Source of the DNA: an uncultured Akkermansia sp.
GTDB lineage: Bacteria; Verrucomicrobiota; Verrucomicrobiia; Verrucomicrobiales; Akkermansiaceae
Direction of reading: 5' to 3'
Assembly (NCBI GenBank): GCA_944390825.1
Contig: CALXRG010000010.1
Span: 29,595 to 93,594 of the forward strand
Length of the DNA: 64,000 nucleotides
Shown: positions 51,179 to 60,085 of the stretch, piece by piece
How positions within the stretch are numbered: the first letter of the stretch is position 1
Layout of the letters: each line of letters opens with the position of its first letter
Notes under the pieces: model-generated
Database searches by the model: none
Told to the model about the DNA's origin: nothing
The model's input: only the letters and a program-made list of their open reading frames with translations
Translations under genes and position numbers: made by a program

Positions 51179-52177
51179 TCAGATATAACGTTTGATCTTG
51201 AAGATAACCAGAGGCAAGACCGCAGCCAGCAGCATCATCGCCAAAGAGAGCCAGAAGCCCCACTCGGAATCCAAAATCGGCATATGCTGGAAATTCATAC
51301 CGAAAATACTGGCAATCAGGGTAGGAGGAAGAAAGACAACCGACATGATTGTGAACACCTTGACGATGTCGTTCTGGTCGATGTTGATGAATCCCAACAC
51401 CGCATCCAGCATAAAGCTGATCTTGTTCGACAGAAACGATGCATACTCCGACAGCGAATTGACGTCCCTCGAAACCGGACGCAACAATGAATAAAGGCTA
51501 TCCGCCGAGCTCGTGCAACTATCCTCGTTGCCTGCGAACGTCAGCAACCGCAGCAGGTTCACCAAGGCATCGCGCTGGCGCGTAATCAGATCACCCACGC
51601 GACCGAGCTCTACGAGAGCATCGCGCAGATCATCCGTATCGGGATCCGGGTCCTTCGGTTTTCCCTTGCGCAGCACACTTGTCGTACCAAAGATTTTCTT
51701 GGAAAGCGTATCCAAATCCGTACCAAAGCGTTCCAGCACATCGGCCTGGCGGTCCACCAGCGTCTCCAGCAAGCCGATAAACACCTGGTCCCGGTTGGTT
51801 GTCGGCACCCGAAGCAACTGGTGAGCAAACACATGGAACGAATACGAATCCGTATGGCGGATCGTCGTCAGCATCCTCCCCTTGAGAATGAACGTGATCT
51901 CCGCGATGATAGGCTCGTCCGTCTCCACTCGACTGAGCACCGTCGTCGTCATGAAACGTGCCCCATCCTCACAATACAAACGCGACGTCGCCTCAATTTC
52001 GCGCATCTCGTCCTTGGTAGGCATCTCGATGCTGCAAAGTTCCTCGGCATAACGAAGCTCGGCAGAGTTAGGAGTCAGCAGGTCAATCCAGATGATGTCA
52101 CCCTTGCGGCAGTCCTGGTTATCAAGGCCTTCCGTACGAGCGATTCCTTCCTCCGTTTGTCTGTATATCCGAATCAT
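51179..52177 (-). CDS. corA: CorA-type divalent cation transporter
   Basis: A 332-aa pentameric Mg2+/Co2+ channel protein. The N-terminal cytoplasmic alpha/beta domain (about 1-200) has the usual IIWIDLLTP and TTTVLSRVETDEP segments; a long stalk helix leads to two C-terminal membrane helices. The signature FGMNFQHMPIL (GMN) closes the first helix. The C-terminus is basic (FKIKRYI). The ATG at 52177 was chosen because the 35 codons upstream are Cys/Trp-rich and unlike the family. No clear promoter was seen. Confidence 0.95.
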   Translation of the reverse strand: MIRIYRQTEEGIARTEGLDNQDCRKGDIIWIDLLTPNSAELRYAEELCSIEMPTKDEMREIEATSRLYCEDGARFMTTTVLSRVETDEPIIAEITFILKGRMLTTIRHTDSYSFHVFAHQLLRVPTTNRDQVFIGLLETLVDRQADVLERFGTDLDTLSKKIFGTTSVLRKGKPKDPDPDTDDLRDALVELGRVGDLITRQRDALVNLLRLLTFAGNEDSCTSSADSLYSLLRPVSRDVNSLSEYASFLSNKISFMLDAVLGFINIDQNDIVKVFTIMSVVFLPPTLIASIFGMNFQHMPILDSEWGFWLSLAMMLLAAVLPLVIFKIKRYI

Positions 52178-52503
52178 CTTTCCGGCAGGTTGTTTACGAC
52201 AGCTTGTTGTGGCCGCTTCTTCTGACAGTCGCTCCGAGTGGATGCAGCACTCGCCCCACCAGCATGCCCTGTTTCCGCTCAAAAATCAAGCCAATAATTC
52301 CGGCAGCTCTCATTTTGCCCACGCCGGGCAAGTACCGGTTCCAACCACTCAACGCCACCAAAACCTCCCGCCGTCGTCACCTGTACCGCACCAAACCTTC
52401 CCCGGGCTCACATACGCTTCGTTAGAGTTTTTATGATGAGAGCGATTTTCCAACGAGAGAGATTCGTGTCACAAACTATTTCCAAAAAAGTTAGAGTCCT
52501 TCG
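52178..52503. other. corA-trp intergenic gap
   Basis: No gene or RNA was recognised in this divergent gap. A 36-codon open frame at 52432-52541 ends on the trp leader start codon but contains the trp promoter, so it is considered chance. Confidence 0.45.
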
Positions 52504-52531
52504 CTTGACAAGAAGACAAAACCGCGTAGAA
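52504..52531 (+). promoter_or_regulatory. trp operon promoter, leaderless type
   Basis: Consensus TTGACA (52504-52509), 16 nt, TAGAAT (52526-52531); 7 nt before the leader-peptide ATG. Confidence 0.8.
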
Positions 52532-52538
52532 TACACCC

Positions 52539-52623
52539 GATGACGAGCTTCTCCACATGTAAAACCCAACAGCCCCAAGCGGAGGCATGGCGCTGGCGAC
52601 TGGTTGTACACACGGGAAGCTAA
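52539..52623 (+). CDS. trpL: trp leader peptide
   Basis: A 27-codon frame that starts 7 nt after the -10 box. The peptide begins MTSFSTCKTQQPQ and contains AWRWR, two Trp codons one residue apart (positions 17 and 19), then ends at TAA 52621-52623. It is followed by a small hairpin and a strong terminator, all upstream of trpB. This is the layout of ribosome-mediated trp attenuation: ribosomes stall at the Trp codons when charged tRNA-Trp is scarce, letting transcription pass the terminator. The peptide is too short for routine gene callers. The start is leaderless. Confidence 0.8.
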
Positions 52624-52706
52624 CCGTGCGGTCTCTCACGCACGCATCACAACTACATGGAACGTTTTAAACGCCTTGGCTTCCCGCAAAAAGCCAAGGC
52701 GTTTTT
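52624..52706 (+). terminator. trp attenuator
   Basis: CGTGCG/CGCACG (about 52625-52644) forms a first hairpin right after the leader stop; then AACGCCTTGGCTT (52670-52682) pairs with AAGCCAAGGCGTT (52691-52703), followed by TTTTT, a strong intrinsic terminator 55 nt before trpB. Confidence 0.85.
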
Positions 52707-52760
52707 CTGCACCTGACTCTGTATCCTCCACATCACACAAACAACACTTCAACAACACAC

Positions 52761-53954
52761 ATGAAAACACTAGAACACACGCCCCGCCCCGGTTACTTCG
52801 GCCCCTACGGCGGCCGCTACGTCCCTGAAACCCTCATGCCGCCCCTGTTGGAGCTCGAAAACGCCTACGAAGGCATCATGAACTCCCCGCAGTACCGGGA
52901 AACCCTCGATGAGCTGCTGCGCGACTACTGCGGGCGGCGCACCCCCATCACCCTGTGCGACAACCTCTCCCGCGAGCTGGGCTTCCGGCTCTTCCTCAAA
53001 CGCGAAGACCTGCTGCACACCGGGGCCCACAAAATCAACAACGCCATCGGCCAAACCCTGCTCGCCAAAATGATGGGCAAAACCCACGTCATCGCCGAAA
53101 CCGGCGCCGGTCAGCATGGTGTTGCCACCGCCACAGCAGCCGCCAAATTCGGCCTGCGCTGCACCGTCTTCATGGGGGCCAAAGACGCCGAGCGCCAAGC
53201 ACCGAACGTCCAGCGCATGAAACTTCTCGGCGCCCGGGTCATCGCCGTACAAAACGGCTCCTGCACCCTCAAAGACGCCATCAACGAAGCCCTGCGCTAC
53301 TGGATCTCCCACCAGCACGACACCCTCTACGTCTTCGGCACCGCAGCCGGCCCGCACCCCTTCCCCACCATCGTGCGCAACCTCCAAAGCGTCATCGGAC
53401 GCGAAAGCATCGAGCAAATGAAGCAGCAAACCGGCAAGCTGCCGGACTACGTCGTCGCCTGCGTCGGCGGCGGCTCCAACGCCATCGGCATGCTGCACCC
53501 CTTTGTCCCCTACGACCACGTCAAGCTCATCGGCGTAGAAGCCGGCGGCACAGGCGAACCGGGCTGCGAACACTCCGCCGCCATCAACCTCGGCAAGCCG
53601 GGCGTTCTGCACGGCGAGCTCACCTACCTGCTCCAGGACGAAGACGGGCAAATCCTCGAGTCCTCCTCCATCTCCGCCGGTCTTGACTACCCAGGCGTCG
53701 GCCCCGAGCACGTCTACCTCCACAGCATCGGCCGGGTACACTACGGCATCGCCTACGACGCCGAAGCCCTGAGTGCCTTCTCCCGGCTCTCCCGCACCGA
53801 AGGCATCATCCCCGCGCTGGAATCCAGCCATGCCCTCGCCTGGGTCTTCAAGCACGCGGCAGACATCCCCGCCGGCAGCGACGTCCTCGTCAACCTCTCC
53901 GGCCGAGGCGACAAAGACCTCGCCCATGCCCTCCACTACATCCCGCTGGACTAA
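52761..53954 (+). CDS. trpB: Tryptophan synthase beta chain
   Basis: A 397-aa PLP enzyme joining indole and serine. The N-terminus [19 protein letters not shown] is standard; [15 protein letters not shown] holds the Schiff-base Lys91; [17 protein letters not shown] contains the catalytic Glu region; [15 protein letters not shown] is the phosphate loop; [13 protein letters not shown] lies near the end. It is a TrpB1-type enzyme that pairs with TrpA. It lies 55 nt after the attenuator and 145 nt before trpA. Only trpB and trpA are here; trpEGDCF must be elsewhere. Confidence 0.97.
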   Translation: MKTLEHTPRPGYFGPYGGRYVPETLMPPLLELENAYEGIMNSPQYRETLDELLRDYCGRRTPITLCDNLSRELGFRLFLKREDLLHTGAHKINNAIGQTLLAKMMGKTHVIAETGAGQHGVATATAAAKFGLRCTVFMGAKDAERQAPNVQRMKLLGARVIAVQNGSCTLKDAINEALRYWISHQHDTLYVFGTAAGPHPFPTIVRNLQSVIGRESIEQMKQQTGKLPDYVVACVGGGSNAIGMLHPFVPYDHVKLIGVEAGGTGEPGCEHSAAINLGKPGVLHGELTYLLQDEDGQILESSSISAGLDYPGVGPEHVYLHSIGRVHYGIAYDAEALSAFSRLSRTEGIIPALESSHALAWVFKHAADIPAGSDVLVNLSGRGDKDLAHALHYIPLD

Positions 53955-54099
53955 CCGCTCCACCGCAATCCACCCGGACGTACGTTACTGCACCCATCCC
54001 GGAGCACTAATTTCCTCCCTCCCCCCCCCGACACGCGGGCATACACCGCAGCATTCATCATCACATTCCACCACGGCACCCATCCACCATTTTTTCTCC

Positions 54100-54912
54100 A
54101 TGAACAACACCGACACCTACGCCCCCGTTCCCCCAGCCAGCGAGCCCCTCAAGGCACGCATCCGCCGCACCCAAGCCGGCGGCCGCCCCGCCCTCATCCC
54201 CTTCATCACCGCAGGGTTCCCAACCCCCATCACCTTCTGGGATACCCTGGCAGAACTCGACGCGAGCGGCGTCGACATCATCGAGCTGGGCATCCCATTC
54301 TCCGACCCGGTAGCTGATGGCCCAGTCATTGAAGCCAAGAGCCGGGCGTCCCTTGCCGCCGGTACCACGCTGCAGTGGGTCATAGACGGCCTGCGCCAAC
54401 GCCGGGGCCAATATCAGGCCGAGCTTGTACTCATGGGCTACACTAATCCCTTTATGCAATACGGCATCGGACGCCTCGCACGCGACTGCGAAGAGCTCGG
54501 CATCCGTGGCATCATCGTGCCCGACCTCCCGCTGGAAGAAAGCGTCATCTTCCGCCCCGAGCTCGACGCCCGCGGCGTCTCACTCATCACCCTCATCGGA
54601 CCGAACACCACCGAAGAACGCATGCGCCAATACGCCCGCTACACCCGCGATTACGTCTACATCGTCTCCGTCCTCGGCACCACCGGCGGCATCAACAACC
54701 ACGTCGAGCGCATGGCAGACACCATCCGTGCAGCCCGTCGTGCCTTCGACGTACCGCTGGCGCTGGGCTTTGGCCTGCGTGAGCCCGGACAGCTCGACGC
54801 CCTGCCGGCAGACGCCCGTCCCGACGCCGCCGTCATCGGCACCGCACTGCTTGAGCACATCGAAGCGCACAAACCCATAGCAGACTTTTTTGCCCCTTGG
54901 GTACAAGCCTGA
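54100..54912 (+). CDS. trpA: Tryptophan synthase alpha chain
   Basis: A 270-aa TIM-barrel enzyme cleaving indole-3-glycerol phosphate and passing indole to TrpB. IIELGIPFSDPVADGP contains Glu62 and Asp73, equivalent to the catalytic Glu49 and Asp60 of Salmonella; LVLMGYTNPFMQYG, GIIVPDLPLEE, LIGPNTTEERM and VYIVSVLGTTGG follow, with ALGFGLREPGQ as the phosphate site. The ATG at 54100 (MNNTDTYAPVPP) was chosen over an upstream open frame that overlaps trpB. The same attenuated promoter should control it. Confidence 0.96.
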   Translation: MNNTDTYAPVPPASEPLKARIRRTQAGGRPALIPFITAGFPTPITFWDTLAELDASGVDIIELGIPFSDPVADGPVIEAKSRASLAAGTTLQWVIDGLRQRRGQYQAELVLMGYTNPFMQYGIGRLARDCEELGIRGIIVPDLPLEESVIFRPELDARGVSLITLIGPNTTEERMRQYARYTRDYVYIVSVLGTTGGINNHVERMADTIRAARRAFDVPLALGFGLREPGQLDALPADARPDAAVIGTALLEHIEAHKPIADFFAPWVQA

Positions 54913-54940
54913 GCACCACGCCGAACTCTCCAAGGCTCCG

Positions 54941-54969
54941 TTGCGGCTCTTCTGGTAATTGTGTAGAAT
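54941..54969 (+). promoter_or_regulatory. Promoter upstream of the ISL3 remnant
   Basis: TTGCGG (54941-54946), 17 nt, TAGAAT (54964-54969) with GTG upstream. It points at a 24-codon basic frame and the transposase remnant at 55032; its present role is unclear. Confidence 0.5.
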
Positions 54970-55031
54970 GACGCCGCAACAGAGCCAGAAAAAGAAAAGG
55001 AAAACAACGCAAAGGGCAAAAAACATTGAGC

Positions 55032-55356
55032 ATGGCGGTTAAATCCCCTTCCATGCCCGGTATGTTCAGTCATTCCTTGAATATTATAGGCCAGCACACA
55101 AAAAAGCGGGAAGTTATATGGATGTGACCCAACTCTGAAAAATACGCAGAACCCGACTTGCCCTCACTGCAGCGCCTCTAGCTATGCGCACGCATACCAC
55201 CGTCGTCTCGTCGACTTCATGAACGAGGAAAGAGCGGTGCGTAAGTGCCGCCTCAAGGAGGAGCGCTTCATGTGCCGAAAGTGCCATCGCACACCGCAAG
55301 ATGGAACAGATACAGCGGCGGACCTGGGGGGGTATCACAAATTCTCCAACGGCTGA
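55032..55356 (+). pseudogene. Remnant of an ISL3-family transposase N-terminus
   Basis: Two frames together give the start of a transposase. Frame one opens at the ATG 55032 (MAVKSPSMPGMFSHSLNIIG) and hits TGA at 55125. The frame shifted by one base then reads NPTCPHCSASSYAHAYHRR, LVDFMNEERAVRKCRLKEER and FMCRKCHRTPQD, ending at TGA 55354. CPHC and CRKC form the zinc ribbon typical of ISL3 transposases (pattern CPxC, an RRxxDxP-like segment, RRFxCxxC). The catalytic DDE domain is absent; tRNA-Gly genes follow. The frameshift and truncation show it is dead. The alternative is a small zinc-ribbon protein, but no in-frame ATG precedes CPHC. Confidence 0.65.
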
Positions 55357-55489
55357 CGACGCATGCCCGCAGAATGCAGCGGTAGGGCACCCAGTGGCCA
55401 GACAAGCAGTTCCATTCAGCTCAGGCGACCCCCACATACCTTACACTTGGTTCCACCTTCGCTTGCCCTTCCCGATGCCGGGAAAGAAG

Positions 55490-55561
55490 AGCGGATGATG
55501 GGACTCGAACCCACGACATCAACCTTGGCAAGGTTGCGCTCTACCACTGAGCTACATCCGC
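55490..55561 (-). tRNA. tRNA-Gly(GCC), copy 3 in transcript order
   Basis: A complete cloverleaf: acceptor GCGGATG/CATCCGC, D stem GCTC/GAGC, anticodon arm CAACC-TTGCCAA-GGTTG with anticodon GCC, T arm GGTTCGAGTCC. CCA is not encoded. Identical to the two copies to the right. Confidence 0.97.
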
Positions 55562-55596
55562 GAGGTTTACTCCCCGAGCCTGAGCCCGGGAAAGAG

Positions 55597-55668
55597 AGCG
55601 GATGATGGGACTCGAACCCACGACATCAACCTTGGCAAGGTTGCGCTCTACCACTGAGCTACATCCGC
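55597..55668 (-). tRNA. tRNA-Gly(GCC), copy 2
   Basis: Identical in sequence to the neighbouring copies; starts 107 nt from the one at 55490. The spacers are also related (gagcctgagcccgggaa), so whole units were duplicated. Confidence 0.97.
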
Positions 55669-55704
55669 GAGGTATCACTCCCTGAGCCTAAGCCCGGGAA
55701 GGAG

Positions 55705-55776
55705 AGCGGATGATGGGACTCGAACCCACGACATCAACCTTGGCAAGGTTGCGCTCTACCACTGAGCTACATCCGC
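55705..55776 (-). tRNA. tRNA-Gly(GCC), copy 1 (promoter-proximal)
   Basis: Identical to the other two copies. It lies closest to the promoter at 55832-55859; all three are likely cut from one transcript. Confidence 0.97.
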
Positions 55777-55831
55777 TTTAGCGCCCCCGGCTCTCTGCCA
55801 CTCGGACAAGGGAACCTATGGAAGCGGGGTC

Positions 55832-55859
55832 AGTATACGCTTTTTTACGGCTGATGCAA
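55832..55859 (-). promoter_or_regulatory. tRNA-Gly array promoter
   Basis: Minus strand TTGCAT (55859-55854), 16 nt containing an A tract, TATACT (55837-55832). Confidence 0.7.
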
Positions 55860-56271
55860 GACTTTTTTGCAAAAAAAATGAGAAACCGAAGATTCCAGTG
55901 CGACAAAAGACAGACTGGAGGCTCCTTCCTGCTCGCCTCTTGCTCGCCTTGGACAGCATCTGCGGCAAAACGCCAAAGCCCGCATAGCAGAAACGCTAAC
56001 AGGCAGAAGAAAGAATTACTTGTATGGGGACGACCAAGTCATAAATAGCAACACATGTAGAATGGCTGCGTATCCAAAGGAACAAGTACCGCATCCCTTC
56101 CCTTAGCACAGTGCCGAAACTCCAATGCGGTGAGAAATAAGCTAAAGTTTGGGAGGGACCCTATCCGCCCCGAACGAAAGTAGCACACCTTACCCCCTAC
56201 GAGGGAGACATCGTCCAGCCAGCAAAAATCATAACATAACTCAACGAGTCGAATTATGACCCAGTAAGGGC
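55860..56271. other. Intergenic gap
   Basis: About 410 nt, somewhat AT-rich compared with flanking genes. No gene or known RNA was recognised; it may be eroded mobile-element sequence like the region left of the tRNA genes. Confidence 0.4.
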
Positions 56272-56300
56272 TTGAGTTATTTCGCGTTTTTCATTATGTT
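56272..56300 (+). promoter_or_regulatory. Promoter of the M50 protease gene, leaderless type
   Basis: TTGAGT (56272-56277), 17 nt, TATGTT (56295-56300); 8 nt to the ATG at 56309. Confidence 0.6.
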
Positions 56301-56308
56301 ACCCCGCG

Positions 56309-57010
56309 ATGATTCGTTTTACACTGATGGGCGTACCAATCGCCATTCATCCCTCGCTCTGGATTACGTTGGCGTTGTTTGGCGGTTTGCTTGGCGTACA
56401 CAGTGTGGATGGGCTTTACCGTACGGCCCTCTTTGTGATTGCAGGTTTTATCTGTCTGCTTGTCCATGAAATGGGACATGCCCTAGTGGGACGGAAACTC
56501 GGTGGCGGAACACCGATGGTGTTTCTGGCGTGGCTTGGCGGCGGATGTATCAACGAAGGTGCTGTTTTCACGCGGGGCCATGGCGTCCTGATGACTGCCG
56601 CAGGCCCGCTTTTTTCCCTTCTTCCGGGGGCGTTTGCTTGCGTCTTTTTCATGGTCTACGCGCAGGATTGGCGTTTGGGCATGGAACTGACCGGGGCAAT
56701 ACTCGCGGGACACAGCATGGAGGTCCAGACGACCTTCTCCGCTCCACCCATGCTGCTTGTCTTTTCGCAGTACATATTACAAATCTCATTCTGGTGGGCA
56801 CTTCTCAATCTCATCCCCGTTTTCCCACTGGATGGGGGCCAGATCATGAGTGGTCTGATGCAATCCGAGCGGCTGGTACATGGTATCAGCCTGGTTGTCT
56901 CGCTTGCTCTGCTGGCACTCTGCCTAGTCCTGGGATTCTGGATTCTGGCCCTCCTGCTTGGGTTCCTGGCACACTTGAATCTCAAGGGACTCAGGCAAGC
57001 AGAACGATAA
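56309..57010 (+). CDS. Site-2-protease-like M50 membrane metalloprotease
   Basis: A 233-aa protein with about six membrane helices. HEMGH (53-57) supplies two zinc His ligands and the catalytic Glu; NLIPVFPLDGGQIMSG (about 168-183) supplies the third ligand, Asp. The N-terminal strand FTLMGVPIAIHPSLW is typical of the SpoIVFB/rhizobial S2P group. No PDZ or CBS domain is fused, so it is a minimal member. Such proteases cut membrane-bound regulators; no anti-sigma factor lies next to it. The start is set by the promoter 8 nt upstream. Confidence 0.87.
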   Translation: MIRFTLMGVPIAIHPSLWITLALFGGLLGVHSVDGLYRTALFVIAGFICLLVHEMGHALVGRKLGGGTPMVFLAWLGGGCINEGAVFTRGHGVLMTAAGPLFSLLPGAFACVFFMVYAQDWRLGMELTGAILAGHSMEVQTTFSAPPMLLVFSQYILQISFWWALLNLIPVFPLDGGQIMSGLMQSERLVHGISLVVSLALLALCLVLGFWILALLLGFLAHLNLKGLRQAER

Positions 57011-57258
57011 AAGACAACCGCGTTTCGCCCAAAATAAACACCCCCCCCGAAAAGAAAAGCCTCAGCTGCTGTGAAAGCGCATCGCGGCACAATCGGGACA
57101 TCCGGTTCACCCCATGAAGCCGCATGCTCCCCACTCCCTCCTCCACCGCACTCACAACCAGCGCCCCCCTTTGACGCCCCCCCAAACACGTTCGACCAGA
57201 AAACACAGACACGTTCAATAGGAGAGCCCAACATAACCAAAACCCAATCGTATTTTTT

Positions 57259-57275
57259 TGCGGCATGCTGCCGCA
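57259..57275 (+). terminator. Small hairpin between the M50 gene and the permease
   Basis: TGCGGCA-tgc-TGCCGCA (57259-57275), preceded by seven T and followed by TTCTTCTT, could stop transcripts in either direction. The rest of the 57011-57319 gap shows nothing else but the permease promoter. Confidence 0.5.
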
Positions 57276-57281
57276 TTCTTC

Positions 57282-57310
57282 TTGATTTCCCCAAGTCGCG
57301 TGTGTAGAAT
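57282..57310 (+). promoter_or_regulatory. Promoter of the AI-2E-family permease, leaderless type
   Basis: TTGATT (57282-57287), 17 nt, TAGAAT (57305-57310) preceded by TGTG; 9 nt to the ATG at 57320. Confidence 0.7.
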
Positions 57311-57319
57311 CCTCCCGCT

Positions 57320-58615
57320 ATGGCGGCCGAGTACACAAGACCCTTTAAACAATCCCGAGGCAAAAGCCTCTACCTGCAGGATGGGGCCACTGCCCTAATT
57401 GTCGTCGCCGCCATCTTCATCATCCTCCTAGGGCTGCAAATGGCACGCAGCGTCGTCGTCCCCATCCTCATGGGCAGCTTCCTGGCCATCATCAGCTACT
57501 CTGCCACCTACTTCCTGCGCCGCTACCTGCGCTTCCCGCACTGGCTCGCCGTCACCTTCACCGTACTGCTCGACAGCGCCGTCATCTACGGCGTCTTCCT
57601 GCTGGTCAAATACCTCGCCGCCGACATGCGGGCCACCCTCCAAGGAGCCCTCATTGAAAAAATCGCCGTCAAATACAACGACCTCATGGCCTTCCTCGAC
57701 AAACTCGGGCTGGGAGAACAGGCACGCGCCGTCATCAGCTCCCCCTCCGAACTCTTCGACGCCAAACTCATCTTCTCCACCACGCAGGCACTCACCGGCT
57801 TCATGGCCTCCACCACCCTGGTCCTCATCCTCATGACCTTCCTGCTGGCCGAGACCCCCCTCTTCCTGCGCAACCTCAACCGCCTGCCCACCAGCAGCGC
57901 CGGCAAAAGCAAAGTCGTCGACGCCATACTGGGCGTCCAGCGCTACCTCTTCATCAAAACCGTCGCCAGCGCCGTCACCGGCCTGCTGGCCGGGTGCCTC
58001 TGCGCGTGGATGAACGTCCCCTTTGCCTTCCTGTGGGGAGTCGTCGCATACCTGCTCAACTACATCCCCACCATCGGCTCCATCGTCGCCGCCATTCCCC
58101 CCATCCTGCTAGCCCTCTTCCTCGGCACCTGGGGTGAATGCTTCGTCGTCGCCGCCGGCTACCTGGCCATCAACTGCGCCATCGGCAACTGCATTGAACC
58201 CATCTTCATGGGCAAACAATTCGGCATCTCCACCTCCGTCGTCCTGCTCAGCGTCCTGCTGTGGGGCTGGGTACTGGGACCCTGCGGCATGCTCCTCTCC
58301 GTCCCCATCACCGTACTGATCAAACTCGCCATGGAAAACTCACGGGACCTCGCGTGGATCGCCACCCTCATCGACGACACGAAGACAGAAAAAGCCATCC
58401 GCAAAGAAATGGCCGTCCAAGCCACCCAAGGACACCACACACCCAACAGAGCCGCAGCCTCTCCCAGCACCACAGCCGGGATCGAAGCTACCTCCGAGCA
58501 AGAAAGCACCCCTCAATCACCGTCAGCCCCCCTCCCAGCGGGAGCCACAGCCACCTGGATCCACACCGATCAAAACCGAACCACAACCACCGGCACCACC
58601 CCACCCCAAGCCTAA
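57320..58615 (+). CDS. AI-2E-family transporter (PerM/UPF0118)
   Basis: A 431-aa membrane protein. Two N-terminal helix pairs (about 24-62 and 73-96), an amphipathic cytoplasmic segment (about 100-150), and four C-terminal helices; the signatures FAFLWGVVAYLLNYIPTIGS (about 235-254) and GNCIEPIFMGKQFGIS, then GPCGMLLSVPIT, are the most conserved parts of the family. Members export autoinducer-2, organic solutes or act as Na+/H+ antiporters, so the substrate is open. The last 70 residues are Thr/Pro/Ser-rich and probably disordered. lysA follows after 51 nt, perhaps on the same transcript. Confidence 0.9.
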   Translation: MAAEYTRPFKQSRGKSLYLQDGATALIVVAAIFIILLGLQMARSVVVPILMGSFLAIISYSATYFLRRYLRFPHWLAVTFTVLLDSAVIYGVFLLVKYLAADMRATLQGALIEKIAVKYNDLMAFLDKLGLGEQARAVISSPSELFDAKLIFSTTQALTGFMASTTLVLILMTFLLAETPLFLRNLNRLPTSSAGKSKVVDAILGVQRYLFIKTVASAVTGLLAGCLCAWMNVPFAFLWGVVAYLLNYIPTIGSIVAAIPPILLALFLGTWGECFVVAAGYLAINCAIGNCIEPIFMGKQFGISTSVVLLSVLLWGWVLGPCGMLLSVPITVLIKLAMENSRDLAWIATLIDDTKTEKAIRKEMAVQATQGHHTPNRAAASPSTTAGIEATSEQESTPQSPSAPLPAGATATWIHTDQNRTTTTGTTPPQA

Positions 58616-58666
58616 CCCGAAAGCCCGGGATAAGCCCCCCTTCACAACAAACAACATACTGAAAAT

Positions 58667-59953
58667 ATGCACACATTCGCCTACCAAAACGGCACCCTTC
58701 ACTGCGAAGGCGTGAACCTCGCGGACATCGCCACCGCCGTCGGCACCCCCACCTTCGTCTACAGCAAAAAAGCCATCATGGACGACCTCACCGAACTCCA
58801 GAGCGCCCTGGCCCCGCTGGACGCCCACGTCGCCTACGCCGTCAAAGCCTGCTCGAACAAAGCCATCCTGCACCTCATGGCCGAGCGCGGCGTCGGCTTC
58901 GACATCGTCTCGGGCGGCGAACTCTGGCGCATCATCAACGCCGGCGGCGACCCCGCCCTCTGCACCTACGCCGGCGTCGGCAAAACCGAAGCCGAAATCC
59001 GCTACGCCCTCGAGCAAGGCATCTACTGCTTCAACTGCGAAAGCGAAAACGAACTGCGGGAAATCAACCGCATCGCCGGCGACATGGGCCTCAAAGCCCC
59101 GGTAGCCGTCCGCGTCAACCCGAACGTCGACGCCCACACCCACAAATACATCACCACCGGCACCAACGAAAACAAATTCGGCGTCGACATCACCCGCATC
59201 GAAGCCCTCTACGCCACCATCGCCGCCGACATGCCGCACCTGCACATCAAAGGCCTGCAAATGCACATCGGCTCCCAACTCACCGAAGTCGCCCCCTTCA
59301 TCATGGCCATCGAAAAAGTCGCCCCCATTGCCAAAAAATTCAAAGACCTCTACGGCATAGAATTCTGGTCCATCGGCGGCGGCATCGGCATCGTCTACGA
59401 CGGCTGCCTTGCCTCCGGACGCCCCGAATGGTGGGCTGCGCACCCCGAGCAAATCACCATCCAAAGCTATGCGGACGCCATCATCCCCCTGCTGCAACCC
59501 CTGGGGCTGAAAATCCTCGTCGAACCCGGTCGCCGCCTCGTCGGCAACGCCGCCGTCATGCTCACCACCTGCCTCTACGAAAAGAAAGGCGAAGCCAAAA
59601 CCTTCAAAATGATCGACGCCGGCATGAACGACATCATCCGCCCCGCCCTCTACGAAGGCTACCATGAAATCTGGCCCGTCATCGAACACAACGGCGACAC
59701 CATCACCGCCGACATCGTCGGCCCCATCTGCGAATCCGGCGACTTCCAAGCCCAGAACCGGCAAATTGCCGACGTCAAACCCGGCGAAATCCTCGCCGAA
59801 ATGAGCGCCGGCGCCTACGGCTTCAGCATGGCCTCCACCTACAACTCCCGTCCCCTGGCGGCAGAAGTCCTCGTTGATGGCGACACATGGAGCATCATCC
59901 GCCGGCGGCAAACCATGGAACAAATCGTCCAAGACGAACTCCTCCCCGAATAA
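58667..59953 (+). CDS. lysA: Diaminopimelate decarboxylase
   Basis: A 428-aa PLP enzyme turning meso-DAP into lysine. Fold-type III barrel: VAYAVKACSNKAIL carries the PLP Lys60; GVGFDIVSGGEL, KTEAEIRYAL, VAVRVNPNVDAHTHKYITTG, NKFGVDI and GLQMHIGSQ follow; EPGRRLVG binds substrate; the beta-domain has GPICESGDFQAQNR with the catalytic Cys, and SAGAYGFSMASTYNSRP. dapA and dapB are at 14-16 kb. The hairpin at 60034 probably ends this transcript. Confidence 0.97.
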   Translation: MHTFAYQNGTLHCEGVNLADIATAVGTPTFVYSKKAIMDDLTELQSALAPLDAHVAYAVKACSNKAILHLMAERGVGFDIVSGGELWRIINAGGDPALCTYAGVGKTEAEIRYALEQGIYCFNCESENELREINRIAGDMGLKAPVAVRVNPNVDAHTHKYITTGTNENKFGVDITRIEALYATIAADMPHLHIKGLQMHIGSQLTEVAPFIMAIEKVAPIAKKFKDLYGIEFWSIGGGIGIVYDGCLASGRPEWWAAHPEQITIQSYADAIIPLLQPLGLKILVEPGRRLVGNAAVMLTTCLYEKKGEAKTFKMIDAGMNDIIRPALYEGYHEIWPVIEHNGDTITADIVGPICESGDFQAQNRQIADVKPGEILAEMSAGAYGFSMASTYNSRPLAAEVLVDGDTWSIIRRRQTMEQIVQDELLPE

Positions 59954-60033
59954 TCCCGGGAACTCCACCCCTCCCCTGCCCGGAGCCGAAGTCTTGAAAA
60001 GCCCGGGCAGAGCACATCTCCCCAGCACACATC

Positions 60034-60066
60034 GACCCCCACGGCATACCGGATGCCGTGGGGGTC
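60034..60066 (+). terminator. Hairpin after lysA
   Basis: A perfect 14-bp stem (60034-60047 with 60053-60066, 5-nt loop) without a clear T run. A terminator by stability and position between convergent genes. Confidence 0.65.
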
Positions 60067-60085
60067 ATCGCCATTCACCCTCGGG

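Noticed and set aside
52432..52541. 36-codon frame ending on the trpL start codon
   Set aside because: It contains the consensus trp promoter and has no homology; the ATGA overlap is likely chance.
52770..53963. 397-codon minus-strand frame opposite trpB
   Set aside because: It is an antisense shadow created by the GC-rich third positions of trpB; the plus strand encodes a clear TrpB.
55490..55776. Long repeat array as CRISPR or mobile repeat
   Set aside because: The three 72-nt repeats fold as tRNA-Gly with anticodon GCC.
58523..60028. 501-codon minus-strand frame opposite lysA
   Set aside because: Its Gly/Asp/Val/Phe-rich product is the usual complement shadow of a GC-rich gene; LysA motifs are complete on the plus strand.
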